The notes: generated by a model from the letters alone, not told the origin. A stretch of DNA of 64,000 bases from Nematopogon swammerdamellus (GCA_946902875.1 OX336351.1:806001-870000), one strand, 5' to 3'; shown: positions 10,346 through 21,567, counted from the stretch's first letter. Made by a program: numbers and translations.

Positions 10346-10839
10346 AGGATTCAAGTAGAAAAAACAACGAGCCGACACTGACATCCGATATTTGTTGCCT
10401 CACCTCACTAATAGATTTGCATTCGCCCCTAGATTCCTTTGTCTCAAACGTCATTTGCAAATCACAGCTACATAGGAGATATTCAGAGGAGAGCCCGCCC
10501 TGGCCGGCAGGTGTAATAGAATCGGGGCCAGAGTGACGGGCCGTGTTCTGGCCGGGCGTGCCCATTAAACTCGGACGCATCGGCAGTGTGCACCTGCCCT
10601 CTTGCGTTCAGTTACATTCCAAGTTTTGTGCGAGCAAGCAACGCACAAACGCTATTTGTATACAACCACAAAAGTAGACATGGGATACTAAGCATTCCAC
10701 AAAACCTCATTTATTTATACACCAATACTAATAAGAAAACAGTAAACACCGACAAAACTATAAAAATACAACACGGAAAGAAGATATGGAAAATGAGCCC
10801 CGTCTTTTTGTAAGCATCCTTCCTTCCTTCCTTACCTAT

Positions 10840-11063
10840 AATAAAATCCAACGTTTGCTTTCTGTCTGAGTGTCTGAGTGTATGTCTGTCTGTCCGCTTA
10901 TAACTCGAGAACCACTGAACCGATTTTAATAAAAAAATGTACGGATAGCTTGATTCTTCCCATCAACTATAGGCTACTTACTATCACGCTAAATGGCTTA
11001 TGAGGTTAGCAGTGAAGTGAAATATGAGAGCGGGCGGAGCCGCGGGCACAGCTAGTGAGATAT
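10840..11063 (+). repeat. Non-autonomous repeat ending GCGGGCACAGCTAGT
   Basis: Reads CTTATAACTCGAGAACCACT, GAACCGATTTTAAT and ends GGCGGAGCCGCGGGCACAGC. The same end is seen at 25290-25317 and, inverted, at 22552 and 37597. A GTCTGTCTGTCCG tract lies near its start. No coding. Confidence 0.6.
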
Positions 11064-11102
11064 AAAAATACTAACTATCCCGTGTGTGAGCGGGTTAATC
11101 GT

Positions 11103-12565
11103 AGAATAGAATAGAATAGAATAGAATATTTATTGGTATATAACATATACAAGTCACAAACTCACATTCACACATTTTAAAATTTTACAATTTACAAAAT
11201 AAAATACAATTTAACGATATTCAATTCAATTTCAATTCAAAAAATTCAAACATAATAAATAAATCCTATTCAAATTAAAATTATTAATAATATAAATCCG
11301 ACATAAAATCGCCAGTCAAATAGGTGCACATCAATAATACATTAGGTACCTATAAAAGCAAGCAGAAACTCATTCGTTAAGGAATTCCTCGACCGAATAG
11401 TACGCCTTCTCCACCAGAAAGCGCTTCAGTCTGCCGACAAAGCTGTTGAATGATTCAGCATTTTTAATTTCTGTGTTTATTTTATTATAGAGCTTTGGCC
11501 CAATTACAAAAACCGATTTTTCAGATCTGGCGAGTCTGTGTTCAACAGGACGGAGATTGTCACGGTTTCGGGTGGAAAAGACATGACTAGCTCCACTGGT
11601 TTCAAACAAATGAGATCCTCTCCTAACGATCTTGGCCACCTCCGCGATGTACACACTGGGTAGCGTAAGAATTTTCATTTTTATGAATATTTCACGTGCT
11701 GGAGTGTCCCAGGGGACGCCAGCAAGTATTCGCACGGCACGTTTCTGCATCCTGAACGCCCTGTCACGTTCGGCAGCAGTGCCCCACAATTCGATGCCGT
11801 ACGACATTACTGAGTGGAAGTAGCCGTAGTATGCCATACGTACGGCTCTTGAGTCAAGTGTTGGTACCAAACGTGACAGCGCGAAGGACGCTCGGCCGAG
11901 TTTGTCGCATAGGGTGTTTATGTGCTCGTCAAACTTAAGGCCTGAGTCAATGATCACCCCGAGGAACTTTGCAGAGTTCACCTGGGGAATGGACACTCCG
12001 TCACAAACTAGTGAGATCGACTCAGTGTGTGCACCGCGAAGGCCAAAGTGGATGAGATTTGTTTTTTCTAGATTAAGAATCATCCCATTTGCCCGAAACC
12101 AACGCGTGAGACTACTCGTCGTCAGCTCCAGATTTGTGCGTAGGTCAGCGATATTCGCTCCGCTCACCACAGTGCAGGTGTCATCCGCGAATATTAAAAA
12201 CTTTACATCGGGAGCAGCTGCTGGCAGATCATTAATCAATACAAGAAACAAGTAGTTGCCGCAGGCAGAGCCTTGCGGCACAGAAATTGATCCCACAGTG
12301 CACGGGTCGGATCTAGTACCGTCAGAGCCAACCGCCGTCACCTGCACACGACTTCCGAGAAAGGATGCGATTGTCTCAAGAAAAGGTCCTCTTATTCCGT
12401 AGTGCTCGAGCTTGGCCAGGAGCAGTTGGTGGTCCACGAGATCAAAAGCGCGTGACAAGTCGCACAGTAGAACTGCTACATGTCTTCCTCTCTCTAATTG
12501 TTTTAATACAGAGTGAAGCAGCTCGCGTAGGTACGTTGACTGAGTGAATATGAGGCGAACCGTCT
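11103..12565 (-). pseudogene. Jockey-like LINE, 5'-truncated reverse transcriptase
   Basis: The minus strand carries 362 codons from 12458 to 11370, and the open frame extends upstream to about 12569. It encodes the C-terminal two-thirds of a non-LTR reverse transcriptase: AFDLVDH near the start, the VPQGSACGN block, the catalytic FADD at about residue 90, NLEKTNLIHFG, FLGVIID, and a C-terminal region ending VEKAYYSVEEFLNE at a natural stop. The N-terminal endonuclease and ORF1 are missing, and an in-frame TAA lies at 12570-12572. The 3' end is a run of (ATTCT)n at 11103-11126. The frame is unbroken, so insertion was probably fairly recent, but the copy cannot move by itself. Confidence 0.9.
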
Positions 12566-12681
12566 TATTTTATGTGGACCAGTATTTAAATCGCCACACC
12601 AAATGTAACATTGTTATTGTAAAATATTTAATAGGTGTTTTCCGGCCAGTAGTGCAGCCCACACCATCTCTTATCGGTGAT

Positions 12682-13058
12682 GTTTTTTTTTATGGAAACT
12701 TAACACGGTTGGCTACATCACTTAAAACATCCCTGATGTCGGCCCATAACACCGGGTGTACTAGGTGCTATGTCAGTGCTTCCCTTCATTTCATGTCGGC
12801 TACACTGAACTGGATGGAAAACACGAACTAATTGCATAGCCGTTTCGACCGACGTTTCATTCAGTGCGGTGGTACCAATCCGGGCGGGATAAACCTTACC
12901 ACCTAGTAAGGTAAGAAGGGAAGGGACCTACAGTTTTACGTGGAATCCGAACCACGGTCAGCCTCCAACGGTCGAGCGGTCATCCATCCAAGTTCAGACC
13001 GCGCTCAGGGTTGCTTAACAACAGTCGACCGACCGCACCCCTGAGCTACGGAGCCTAA
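12682..13058 (-). mobile_element. tRNA/5S chimeric SINE (family A), full length
   Basis: T-tract at 12682 (A-tail), body, complement of the B-box, 5S-like core and tRNA-like head ending at AGGCTCCGTAGCTCAGGGGT on the minus strand. It lies 120 bases from the truncated LINE. Confidence 0.87.
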
Positions 13059-13990
13059 ACTCATCGTTACTTTGCAGGGTTCAGGCGTGTGAATAACACG
13101 ACTTGGAGACATCGATCGCAAACTCCGCAAAGTCGAACATTCACGTCGCGCCGCCCCCCCGCGCCGCCGCCGTCACTGTATACACACACAGGCGCAGCGC
13201 GCCGAGCATACCTACCTACCAGTGCAGTAACGTGGCATTCGCGAGCACGACGAATATCGGACGTGCTCAACTTGGAATAGAACTACATGCTCGCCCGCGG
13301 GCCCACCCGTAGAGAATAGGAACTATTCAAGCTTATAAAGTGGTCCAGGTTGGGTCAGGGTGCGGTGAGTTCAGTACTGAGTGGCTGCATTCTAAAATGT
13401 ATGAGATTCCTAAATTCTCGTTTTATCGTATTCTGCTTTCGTTATTGCCATTGATATTGTACCCCTAGTCGGGCGGGACTGGTAATTGTGCATTCGAGTT
13501 CTGAACTACATTCGAAGTAGGTATTTCGAAGTCTTCAGTTTCTTGGAGCATTTTAGGGTTCCCTACCAAAATCTGGTACTAATATTTTAAAATTAACATA
13601 GTTAATGCACCTGGCTGAGCTTCTCTCAAAATCACATTATCTAATTTACATCCAAATCGTTAGAGCCGCTTACGAGAAACCAATTATAATTTATTAAAAT
13701 AAAAATAAAATACAAAAGTTTTATTCACGTTCGGGCCGAACGTTATAGCTTAACATCGGCGGTTGACAGATAAATAATAGATACTCAGATCAAATACACA
13801 TACATACATACTTTATTGCTCCACAAAAGGATAACTTTTGGAAAACACAGAAATGGTGGTTTCCACATCCGGTTAATAGGATGTACAGGAGATAACCGGC
13901 AGCTAAATTTTAGTCGAAAGTGGTGAAATCGGATCTAAGTAAAAGAAAATGAAGTGTAAAGGCGGCCTTCTCTCTTGATAATATTAATAT
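13059..13990. other. Anonymous sequence with GC-rich patch
   Basis: A GC-rich, C-run-bearing patch spans about 13135-13215. The remainder is AT-rich with TATG/CATA microsatellite text near 13796-13812. Overlapping short frames have no domain. No gene is called. Confidence 0.45.
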
Positions 13991-14360
13991 TTTTTTTTTT
14001 TTATAGAAACTAACACGGTTGGCTACATCACCTACAACATCAGTGTGATATCAGCCCATAACACAGTGTGAACTAGGTGCCATGTCAGTGCTTCCCTTCG
14101 GTCGTGCCGGCTACACTGAACTGGACGGAAAACACAAACTATTTACATAGCCGTTGCGGTGGTACCAACTGGGGCGGGTTGAACCCTACCACCTAGTAAG
14201 GTAAGAAGGGAAGGGACCTACAGTTTTACGTGGAACCCGAACCATGGTCAGCATCCAACACGGTCGAGCGGTCACCCATCCAAGTACTGATCGGTCCAGC
14301 GTTGCTTAACAATCAATAGCGACAGTCGACTGTCTGCACCACTGAGCTATCGAGGCTAAC
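13991..14360 (-). mobile_element. tRNA/5S chimeric SINE (family A), full length
   Basis: Complete in the minus orientation, from the T-tract at 13991 to GTTAGCCTCGATAGCTCAGT (complement of 14341-14360). The 5S-like core reads TTAAGCAACGCTGGACCG, slightly diverged. Confidence 0.87.
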
Positions 14361-14390
14361 TTTCTACTAGTCTACTGACATAGTAGTGAC

Positions 14391-14680
14391 CACAGAGCAT
14401 CGAATGCCGACCGCGCGCGCCCCTCCTAGAGGCGCCCTGAGCGCGATTTTCCTACAACGCCGTTGAAGCCTGTGGGCGTGGCCTATGACTTACATATGTG
14501 TGTTGTGCGTGTGCATTTGTTTTGTGCGTGTGCCTAACTTGCTCCTCTTTGTGTGTAGTGTCGATACTAGCACACACACACACATACGAAGCGCTAGCAG
14601 CACTGCGTGTAGTTTTTGGGTTTCAAATATTATCGCTTAGGGCGTCTCTAGTAGGGGGCGCGCGCATTCGATGCTCTGTG
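14391..14680. mobile_element. TIR MITE with 8-bp TSD, copy 1 (hAT/P-like)
   Basis: Terminal inverted repeats CACAGAGCATCGAATGC at both ends, with further inverted similarity (CCCCTCCTAGAGGCGCCCT against AGGGCGTCTCTAGTAGGGG). Flanked by identical 8-base duplications GTAGTGAC (14383-14390 and 14681-14688). Length is 290 bp with an internal CA tract. An 8-bp duplication fits hAT or P superfamilies. No transposase is encoded. Confidence 0.92.
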
Positions 14681-14724
14681 GTAGTGACGGTGGAATTGAA
14701 ATGAAACGTTTGGGCATTTATTTA

Positions 14725-14756
14725 TATAAATAAATAAATAAATAAATAAATAAATA
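14725..14756. repeat. (TAAA)n microsatellite
   Basis: About eight uninterrupted AAAT/TAAA units. Confidence 0.9.
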
Positions 14757-15430
14757 TCCATTTATTTCAGACATACAATTTTCTTTTGTCACAGGTACAA
14801 TACATAGCGTTCATGCGTTACATGCGTTACATACATAGCGTTATATGCGTGTGTTCTTCTAACCTGGGTGATGTAGTAGGTTTTTCTCTCTCTTTCGATT
14901 CACCTCACGCAAAGCATACGTGTACAGATGAGAACGCTCACTATTCCCGAGCGAGAGCCGCGCGGAGATAGTGAAAGATAAATAAGAAAGATAGCATCCA
15001 GCGTGCATAGGAAGAAAGGCAGAAATAGGTAAAAGGATAAACAGATGTAGCGGAGAGAACGATAAACAGGATGTCCCGCGAGTAAATCTAACCACTCAAG
15101 AACTGCTGGCGCGGGATCGAGCTTGTTGCCAGATGCACCACGGCCGGCCGCGCCGCGCCCCGCGCCGCCGCCGTCGCGTCTGCTATGAGGCGGACAAAAA
15201 TGTCGTCGTCAAATTTATTGAAACGCCTTTTGATGCTCCCCATCTTATAGGACACGCCTTTACGCACCCTAAAGTATGCATTATTAATAATCCAGTCTTA
15301 AAAAAAAAGAAAAATCGCATATAAAGCTAGATAAAACAATAACAAATAAATAAATCTAGACGAAAAGTAGGTGTTCGATAACATAATCTAGTTTAAACAA
15401 CACTTGTTCATTTTAAAATATAGACTAAAC
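14757..15430. other. Anonymous sequence between twin MITEs
   Basis: No gene recognised. A GC-rich patch lies at about 15140-15185 (CGGCCGGCCGCGCCGCGCCC). The 63-codon frame at 15133-15324 starts with low-complexity arginine codons. Confidence 0.4.
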
Positions 15431-15730
15431 CACAGAGCATGGAATACCGCGCGCCGCGCCTCCTAGAGACGCCCTGATCGCGATTTCCTTACAACGCCGT
15501 TGAAGCCTGTGGGCGTGGCCTATGACTTACATTTATGTGTGTTGTGCGTGTGCATTTGTTTTGCGCGTGTGCCTAACTTGCTCCTCCTTGTGTGTAGTAT
15601 CGATACTAACACACACACACACACACACACATACGAAGCGCTAGCAGCTCTGCGTACGATTATTGGGTTTCAAATATTATCGCTTAGGGCGTCTCTAGGA
15701 GGGGGCGCGCGCGGTATTCCATGGTCTGTG
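15431..15730. mobile_element. TIR MITE with 8-bp TSD, copy 2 (hAT/P-like)
   Basis: Second copy of the element at 14391-14680 in the same orientation, 300 bp. Flanked by a different exact 8-bp duplication GACTAAAC (15423-15430 and 15731-15738). The different duplications show two independent insertions, not a tandem duplication. The size difference is mostly in the internal CA tract. Confidence 0.93.
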
Positions 15731-15945
15731 GACTAAACGAAATCATTGAAGACTAAGATTATGAAATATTCTTTATCTTAGATTGAAGATAATTAAAATT
15801 CAATAAAATCGATGACAACATTTCTGTCAGTTACAATATTGTTTAGTTTTTTAATTTTTATAAAATGTCAAGAAATTTGATATTCACTATGATCTAGCAA
15901 TAAAATTTGTAAATAAAAGAAAGTCTGGTTTTCATTCGTCGCTAA

Positions 15946-16395
15946 AGGCCGATTTACATTGGTTTAGTGTTTAGTCAAGTAGACAAGTACATCACTAAGT
16001 ACAGTGGTGCAAGTAAACCGATTGGACAGTAGCGAGTCAACTTGGCTTGCAAGTGCCTTGCAAGTTGGCCCAAATAGAATCGCCTTCCAATTTTCGGGCA
16101 AGTGACACCCCTCGCGCGCCCGCCCAACCCCGCGTCATTTGACTCGCCACTGGCGTAGTGAAAAGTCGAATTTAGTACAGTGCATAAGTTACCGGCAACA
16201 GGACATTCGCGCGTGTTTTCTTTTTCAAGAAAATGACGGCCAAATCGTACGTATTTCGCGACCTTGCTCGTCCATTTCGACGGAGAAATGCCGCTGTACT
16301 TGCTGTAGTGTGTAGTCACTGTCCAGGCGTTCGCTACTGGCCACTGTACTTACACTTGCCACTTTACTAAACACTAAACCAATGTAAATCGGCCT
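15946..16395. mobile_element. PIF/Harbinger-like MITE
   Basis: Begins AGGCCGATTTACATTGGTTT and ends with its exact reverse complement (inverted repeat about 30 bp, continuing AGTGTTTAGT). Flanked by TAA on both sides (15943-15945 and 16396-16398). A 3-bp TWA duplication with GGCC-type ends points to PIF/Harbinger. It is exactly 450 bp with no transposase. The 114-codon minus frame inside has no recognised domain. Confidence 0.88.
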
Positions 16396-16464
16396 TAATA
16401 ACCTTTTTGTCGGTGGCGTGACGCCGCACTGAGTGTGATATCGCGAGGAGTGGTGTTATTGAAT

Positions 16465-16900
16465 ATTTTTTATTTATTTATTTTAGGGAAACACACAGTT
16501 ATAAATATCTTAAATTAAATAAACATAAAGTAATAACATAAACCACTAAAGTTTCCACAATTAGGAAACATGTTTTCAACACTAGTTTATCATGAAAAAT
16601 AAAAGAAATGAAATATATGCAAAAAAAAAAATTATAATAATAGTAATTCAATTTTAAGAACCTAGAACAAATTAATTTCTGTGCACAAAGTTAAACACTG
16701 TTTCTTAAAACTACCTAATTTTGAATTAAATATGTCTACACTATGGAAAATTTCATTATATAATTTACAACTTCTATTAATAAATAATATGCTCGAAAGA
16801 CTCGATTGTTCGATAGAATCCGGGCGCAGAACGAGTAATCTGTTACGGGCAGCTGGGTTAAATTCTGTATGCAGTGCGTATCCCATTTGAATCACAACAA
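16465..16900 (-). pseudogene. LINE 3' end with RT C-terminal remnant
   Basis: On the minus strand a 77-codon frame (16895-16662) reads NRLLVLRPDSIEQSSLSSIL and LYNEIFHSVDIFNSKLGSFK, like the last part of CR1/jockey-type proteins (an FN..P....S...FK pattern). An AT-rich 3' untranslated stretch follows down to about 16465. Catalytic domains are absent. Confidence 0.6.
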
Positions 16901-17198
16901 TAAATACATCAGCTTATCTTCAGGGAGGTTCATTTCGGCAGTAGCTCTGGAGGGGCGCTCGCGGGGGTGGGTTTCGGGGTTGGGGGGCGGCACTGCTGCG
17001 GTGGCACAGTAAGCCGGCCCATTCTTCAAGGCGACAGTGTCTAAGTCACACTTGTACCACTGCTAATGTGCTACTTGCACACGCTTGTCATCAGCACATA
17101 GCTTAGGGTTGGATTAGTGGTTGGTCAGCGCAAAGTAAGTAAGTGTATTTATTTATTTTCAGTAATAAATAACAGAGATATTACAATCAATTCATTTG

Positions 17199-17580
17199 AA
17201 AAAAATCGAGGGAGTCTGCATGTACACATGCAGCCGTCAAACTTAGTTCGTGAATTTTATGTTTGCGCAGTTTGAAAAAAAAAAAATCGTAAGAAAAATT
17301 TTCACCTTTGGTAGCCCATATTGCCCCAACTTGGCTTCATACAAGGTTTTGTTTGAAGTATCGAATAAGGTTAAAACCTTTGTCTGTGTGTTAGAGTTTG
17401 TCTCTCTTAATTATAGACAGAACAATGACTTCTCTTTGAGACAGAATGCATTTTTCTGGCGTGCTGGTAGGTTATTCAGCGACGATGTTGATTTGTTTTG
17501 CACGAGCCCTAACTGTACTTAATAAATTTAGACGTGCTTTCAATGCGATATGCACATGCAGACTACCTCGATTTTTTTTT
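17199..17580. mobile_element. TIR element, 382 bp, unclassified
   Basis: Ends are inverted: AAAAAAATCGAGGGAGTCTG with CATGTACACATGC on the left, against the complement of GCACATGCAGACTACCTCGA plus a T-run on the right. Target duplications are unclear because the ends are homopolymers. The 90-codon frame inside (17250-17522) matches nothing I recognise. Confidence 0.7.
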
Positions 17581-17694
17581 CTTTAAATCTAAATCTAAAT
17601 GTGTAAACTTGTAATTGCTGTCCTGTGAATTATGATTGTATGTTTATATAATAAGTAATTACATTGTAAGTTTACAACAATAAATATTTTTTTT

Positions 17695-17790
17695 TTATAA
17701 AAACATTGTATTGTATTGTATATATTTATTGCACTCAAATAGAATATGGGCAAAAGGTAACACTTAATGCCTCTAGGCATTTTCTAACAG
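17695..17790 (-). repeat. LINE 3'-UTR scrap
   Basis: TTTATTGCACTCAAATAGAA then GGGCAAAAGGTAACACTTAA and TGCCTCTAGGCATT. The complement of part of this occurs at 47183-47216, and a related TTTATTGCACTCAAAACAG occurs at 56106-56170. Probably a non-LTR 3' end. Confidence 0.5.
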
Positions 17791-17944
17791 GATACCTTTG
17801 TGGTATGATAACTGCTAGGTGAGTGGCGATATGACAGATGTACGGGAATACAGAAGATAGATAAACTTAAATATGAATAGTTAAATACTATACCTATATA
17901 CCAGATATATACATAAGATAGACTAAATATACTTAGTTTTTACA

Positions 17945-18324
17945 TTTTTTTTTTTATGGAACCTGACACGGTTGGCTACCATCACCTACAACATCCGTGA
18001 TGTCAGCCCATAACACAGGGTGAACTAGGTGCCATGTCAGTGCTTCCCTTCATTTTGTCGGCTACACTAAACTGGACGGAAAACACGAACTATTTACATA
18101 GCCGTTTCGACCGACGTTTCGTTCAGTGCGGTGGTACCAACCCGGCCGGGATAAACCCTACCACCTAGTAAGGTAAGAAGGGAAGGGACCTACAGTTTAA
18201 CGTGGAATCCGAACCACGGTCAGCCTCCAACGGTCGAGCGGTCACCCATCCAATCACTGACCGCGCTCAGCGTTGCTTAAAACAGTTGACTAACCAACCG
18301 CGCCACTGAGCTACCGAGGCTGAC
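17945..18324 (-). mobile_element. tRNA/5S chimeric SINE (family A), full length
   Basis: Very close to the copy at 6207-6590, including the shared variant TGGAACCTGACACGGTTGGC and GGCCGGGATAAACCCTACC. It is followed by the same family-D end. Confidence 0.88.
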
Positions 18325-18416
18325 GAATTTTCTTATCCCTTAGTCGACTTTTACGACATGCGACGGGGAGAGATGCAGTGGGGCTATTCTTTTTAAGTAC
18401 CGACCCCACACGGTAC
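18325..18416 (+). repeat. Dispersed repeat family D, 3' end
   Basis: Matches 6591-6683 almost base for base and abuts the neighbouring SINE in the same way. Confidence 0.78.
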
Positions 18417-18617
18417 AAGCACGGTACAAGCAATTACATATCGGTAATATAAGTTTTTACATACGGTTCGGTAAACATAACGGTAATACAAACAAACGTT
18501 AAAGTAAAACAACAAAATAAAAACCGACCAATTACTACGTGGTGGGTGGCACGGAATCCTCCTCGGTGCGCGAGCTATTTCAAGACCTTTAAGTATACTT
18601 TGTCAGCTCGGAAGCTC

Positions 18618-18800
18618 GTCGGTGCTACGCATCGGCGTTCGATCGTCGAAGTTAAGCAAACCGCACAGACACCGGATTTAAGAGAGACATCGGGCGCGGT
18701 CGAACTTTGGATGGCCGACCGTTCGACCGTTCAGGCTGGTCTTGGTTCGGAATCCGGTTAAAACTGTAGGCGAACTGTTTGATCGATACCACAGCACTGA
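18618..18800 (+). mobile_element. Decayed tRNA/5S SINE relative
   Basis: GAAGTTAAGCAA, then CATCGGGCGCGGTCGAACTT, GGATGGCCGACCGTTCGACC, GGTTCGGAATCCGG and CAGCACTGAATGAAAGTTGG keep the order of the SINE head and body, but with an inserted block and many changes. Probably an old or subfamily copy. Confidence 0.55.
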
Positions 18801-19086
18801 ATGAAAGTTGGTCGAATGCCATATGGAGCACTACTTTTGCTTGCATTGCCACGGCGACATCGATAACTCGCACGTGTATTCCCGCCATGTACAGGCAGAC
18901 TAGCTCACTAGCGCCGCTCGCGGCCGGCGCAGGTGTTAATTAGGCAATTTGTATGAAGATTACTGCGCACTAGATCGATGTGTCGCGCTCGCTGGTTTAT
19001 AGCCTTCTTACGGGGATGTATCGCTTCCACGGCGCACAGACACCGCCATTTCCGCTGCCTGCCGCCTTTACTTTCAAACAAACCGA

Positions 19087-19275
19087 TCTATAGAACCACT
19101 GCAACTCCTCCGTAGGGATGTCGGCGCCATATGGTTGTTCTATAGCTTACTCCACGGGGAGTGCTCGGAGGAGCTGTTTGACGCAATCCCGCCTTTCCGC
19201 CTCCGAACAAGAGCACAGGTCAGGGATTGCATACCTGCACGCTGGTCAAAATTCAATGTAGTAAAACATAATTGA
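19087..19275 (+). pseudogene. Non-LTR RT C-terminal fragment
   Basis: Sixty-two codons and a stop: SIEPLQLLRRDVGAIWLFYS, then LLHGECSEELFDAIPPFRLR. The RRDV....FY...HGECSEELF pattern is typical of the region after the reverse transcriptase in insect LINEs. The fragment is in frame but isolated. A short antisense match (ATGGCGCCGACATCCCTACG) is at 37780-37820. Confidence 0.7.
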
Positions 19276-19281
19276 ATTTTT

Positions 19282-19670
19282 GTCAGGCACGGTAGCTTAG
19301 TGGTGCGATCGGTATCGATCGTGATCATAAGCGCACCTGGGCGCGGTCATCACTCGGATGGGCGACCGTTCGACCGTTGGAGGCTGACCGTGGTTCGGAT
19401 TCCACTTTAAAACTGTAGGTTCCTTCCCTTCTTACCTTACTGGGTGGTAGGGGTTTATCCCGCCCGGGTTGGTACCACCGCACTGAACGAAACGTCGTCG
19501 GTCGAAACGGCTATATGTTTATTCTTAGTTCGTGTTTTCTGTCCAGTTCAGTGTAGCCGACATGAAATGAACGGAAGCACTGACATGGCAGCTAGTTCAT
19601 CCGGTATTATGGGCTGACATCATGGATGTTTGAGGTGAGGTAGCCAACCGTGTCAGTTTCCATAAAAAAA
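19282..19670 (+). mobile_element. tRNA/5S chimeric SINE (family A), full length
   Basis: Plus-strand copy from GTCAGGCACGGTAGCTTAGT, through GGGCGCGGTCATCACTCGGA and GACCGTGGTTCGGATTCC, to GTGTCAGTTTCCATAAAAAA. The head is more diverged than at 48218. Confidence 0.86.
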
Positions 19671-20045
19671 AGGATATGTGTCGTGCGTGGTACGGAACCC
19701 TCGCTCCGTCTCGCACTTGTCATATCGATGCCTACTCGCAAATATATATCGCTCGTGTCATCTGTGTCAATTCCCCGCTCTATTCAAATGTCCCTGGAGC
19801 ACTGGCGGAGATTACCTGCCTATTTACGACAGTCAATATTCAATACTGATCAAACGTCAGTAATAAATTTTAAGTGACCGCTTCTGCCTCAAACTACAAT
19901 TTTGGATTTGTGTAAATACAAGTAAAATTACGACTTCATTACCTTATATTATAAAAAAACATTATTATGTAGTTGGAAAAGGCGTCAAAGATTGGCTGGA
20001 AGACATCTCTGTAAGGGATAAGTTCGCCTTTGCAACTCATGTAAG

Positions 20046-20249
20046 TTTTTTTTTCACTTACTCCATGGCTGACATCACGGAGCCCTTTAACATCTTGGTG
20101 AATTAGGTGCCATGTCAGTGGCTTCCCTTCGGTCGTGTCGGTTACACGGAACTGGACGAAAAACACGCACTATTAACATAGCCGTTTCAACCGACGTTTC
20201 ATTCAGTGCTGTGGTATCAACCGGGGCGGGATAAACCCTAACCACCTAT
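20046..20249 (-). mobile_element. tRNA/5S chimeric SINE (family A), partial
   Basis: T-tract, then ATGGCTGACATCACGGAGCC and TGCCATGTCAGTGGCTTCCC, ending in ATAAACCCTAACCACCTA. The head is missing and the tail is rearranged. Confidence 0.75.
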
Positions 20250-20287
20250 ACTCAAATCAAAACAAACGGGCAGCTCGCACAACAAAG

Positions 20288-20332
20288 TTTTATGGCTTAG
20301 TGAAGGGAGATTCCCTTCACTAAGCCATAAAA
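20288..20332. repeat. Perfect 21-bp hairpin
   Basis: TTTTATGGCTTAGTGAAGGG and one A are followed by a 3-base spacer and the exact reverse complement. Too short and isolated for a microRNA call. Confidence 0.85.
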
Positions 20333-20483
20333 TTTATACCTACCCCACTGAAAAGCAGGCGTGTCGTTATTTACGTATTTTCGTACAGATTCTACACATC
20401 AATCAATAGTATTAATAAATCTGTAAGGGATGGTCATGGAGTAAGTTACTTTGTTTTATGAGATACTACGTCTGTAGACTCTA

Positions 20484-20800
20484 TGTATGACACTAAAACT
20501 AAATTTACGATCTTTAGAAATCTTTTCTGTATGTATGTATGTATGTATGTATGTGTGTATGTGTATATGTTCCTCCATAACTCTTACACCGATCATCCGA
20601 TTTCGATGAAACTTATTACAAACACATTTGATTATACGGGACACAGGATGGGCCAAATAAAATTAATTTGCGGTTACATACGCTAAGATGTGGTTCGCAT
20701 ACAAACCGAATTGTTTCGCGCGCCGAAATAAAGGCACGGTAGTCGTAGACGGAAAAAATAATTATCGAGGACGGTAGCGAGCTTACTTACTTTCTTCTTT
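20484..20800 (+). repeat. Family G repeat
   Basis: TTAGAAATCTTTTCTGTATG, a (TATG)n tract, ACCGATCATCCGATTTCGAT, GGGACACAGGATGGGCC and CGCGCCGAAATAAAGG follow the order in 33446-33757. A further piece at 21350-21405 (TACGAATTTCACGCACGG) looks like the other half, displaced by the tRNA-like foldback. Confidence 0.7.
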
Positions 20801-20896
20801 TTAAATATTAATACTAAATTATTTTTATTTACAACATATTTGTTGAATGAATTTTTATATATTAATATCAATAATAAAATTAAACACTTGATTTAA

Positions 20897-21238
20897 ATAT
20901 ATTTTTATTAGAAAAATGCAAAGCGAAAATCATTGGAAAAAAGACATCCCGGCTAGGATTCGAACCTCACGTTAACTTCTAGTGTCCGATGCCAAATACG
21001 ACTTTGGTGACGACAGCATAAGGTTCAATATTGAACCGTGCAAGTTGACTGTTCGCAAAAATTATGCGACATCATGAAGGTGCAATAGATTGAAAATTTG
21101 GAGATAATACGTAACGGTCCGGTGGCGTAGTTGGTTATCGCGTTGGCGGCTCAAGCCAAAGACCCAGGTTCGAATCCTGGCCGGGATGTATTTTTTCCAA
21201 TGATTTTCGCTTTGCATTTTTCTAATAAAAATATATAT
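20897..21238. mobile_element. Head-to-head pair of tRNA-like SINEs (foldback)
   Basis: Two inverted copies of about 70 bases share a B-box GGTTCGAATCCTGGCCGGGA followed by ATTTTTTCCAATGATTTTCG, CTTTGCATTTTTCTAATAA. The right copy has a complete tRNA-like head (21113-21188) with GCG/CGC, TTGGC/GCCAA and CCAGG/CCTGG stems, but no T before the anticodon and a mismatched acceptor. It is therefore tRNA-derived rather than a tRNA gene. Confidence 0.72.
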
Positions 21239-21567
21239 AAAGCGAGTACGTGCCTAGTACTAACATATAAACATAGAATACTTGATTTAAATATTTCGAC
21301 GTATGTCGTCTTCAGTGAAAATGAATATAAACACATTATATTAATTAAATTTTAAATACGAATTTCACGCACGGGCACGAAGCCACGGGCATAAGCAAGT
21401 AATTTAATAAAATGTCTCTTTCCATGGCCACAGGGGATTAACACGACGAAGATTGATAAATCGGAGTGCTTATTTGCAAGAGCAATCGAGAGATTATTGC
21501 GCATAGAAGATTGAGCTTTGCAATTCTATGGATTCGAGATCTTTGCTAGAGGCACCATTTCATGTGC

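Noticed and set aside
20288..20332. microRNA precursor
   Set aside because: The stem is only 21 bp with a 3-base loop, and there are no flanking stem extensions.
21113..21188. Possible tRNA gene
   Set aside because: Stems form, but the base before the anticodon is not T, the acceptor has a mismatch, and the same text recurs inverted nearby with a shared tail, so it is a SINE head.
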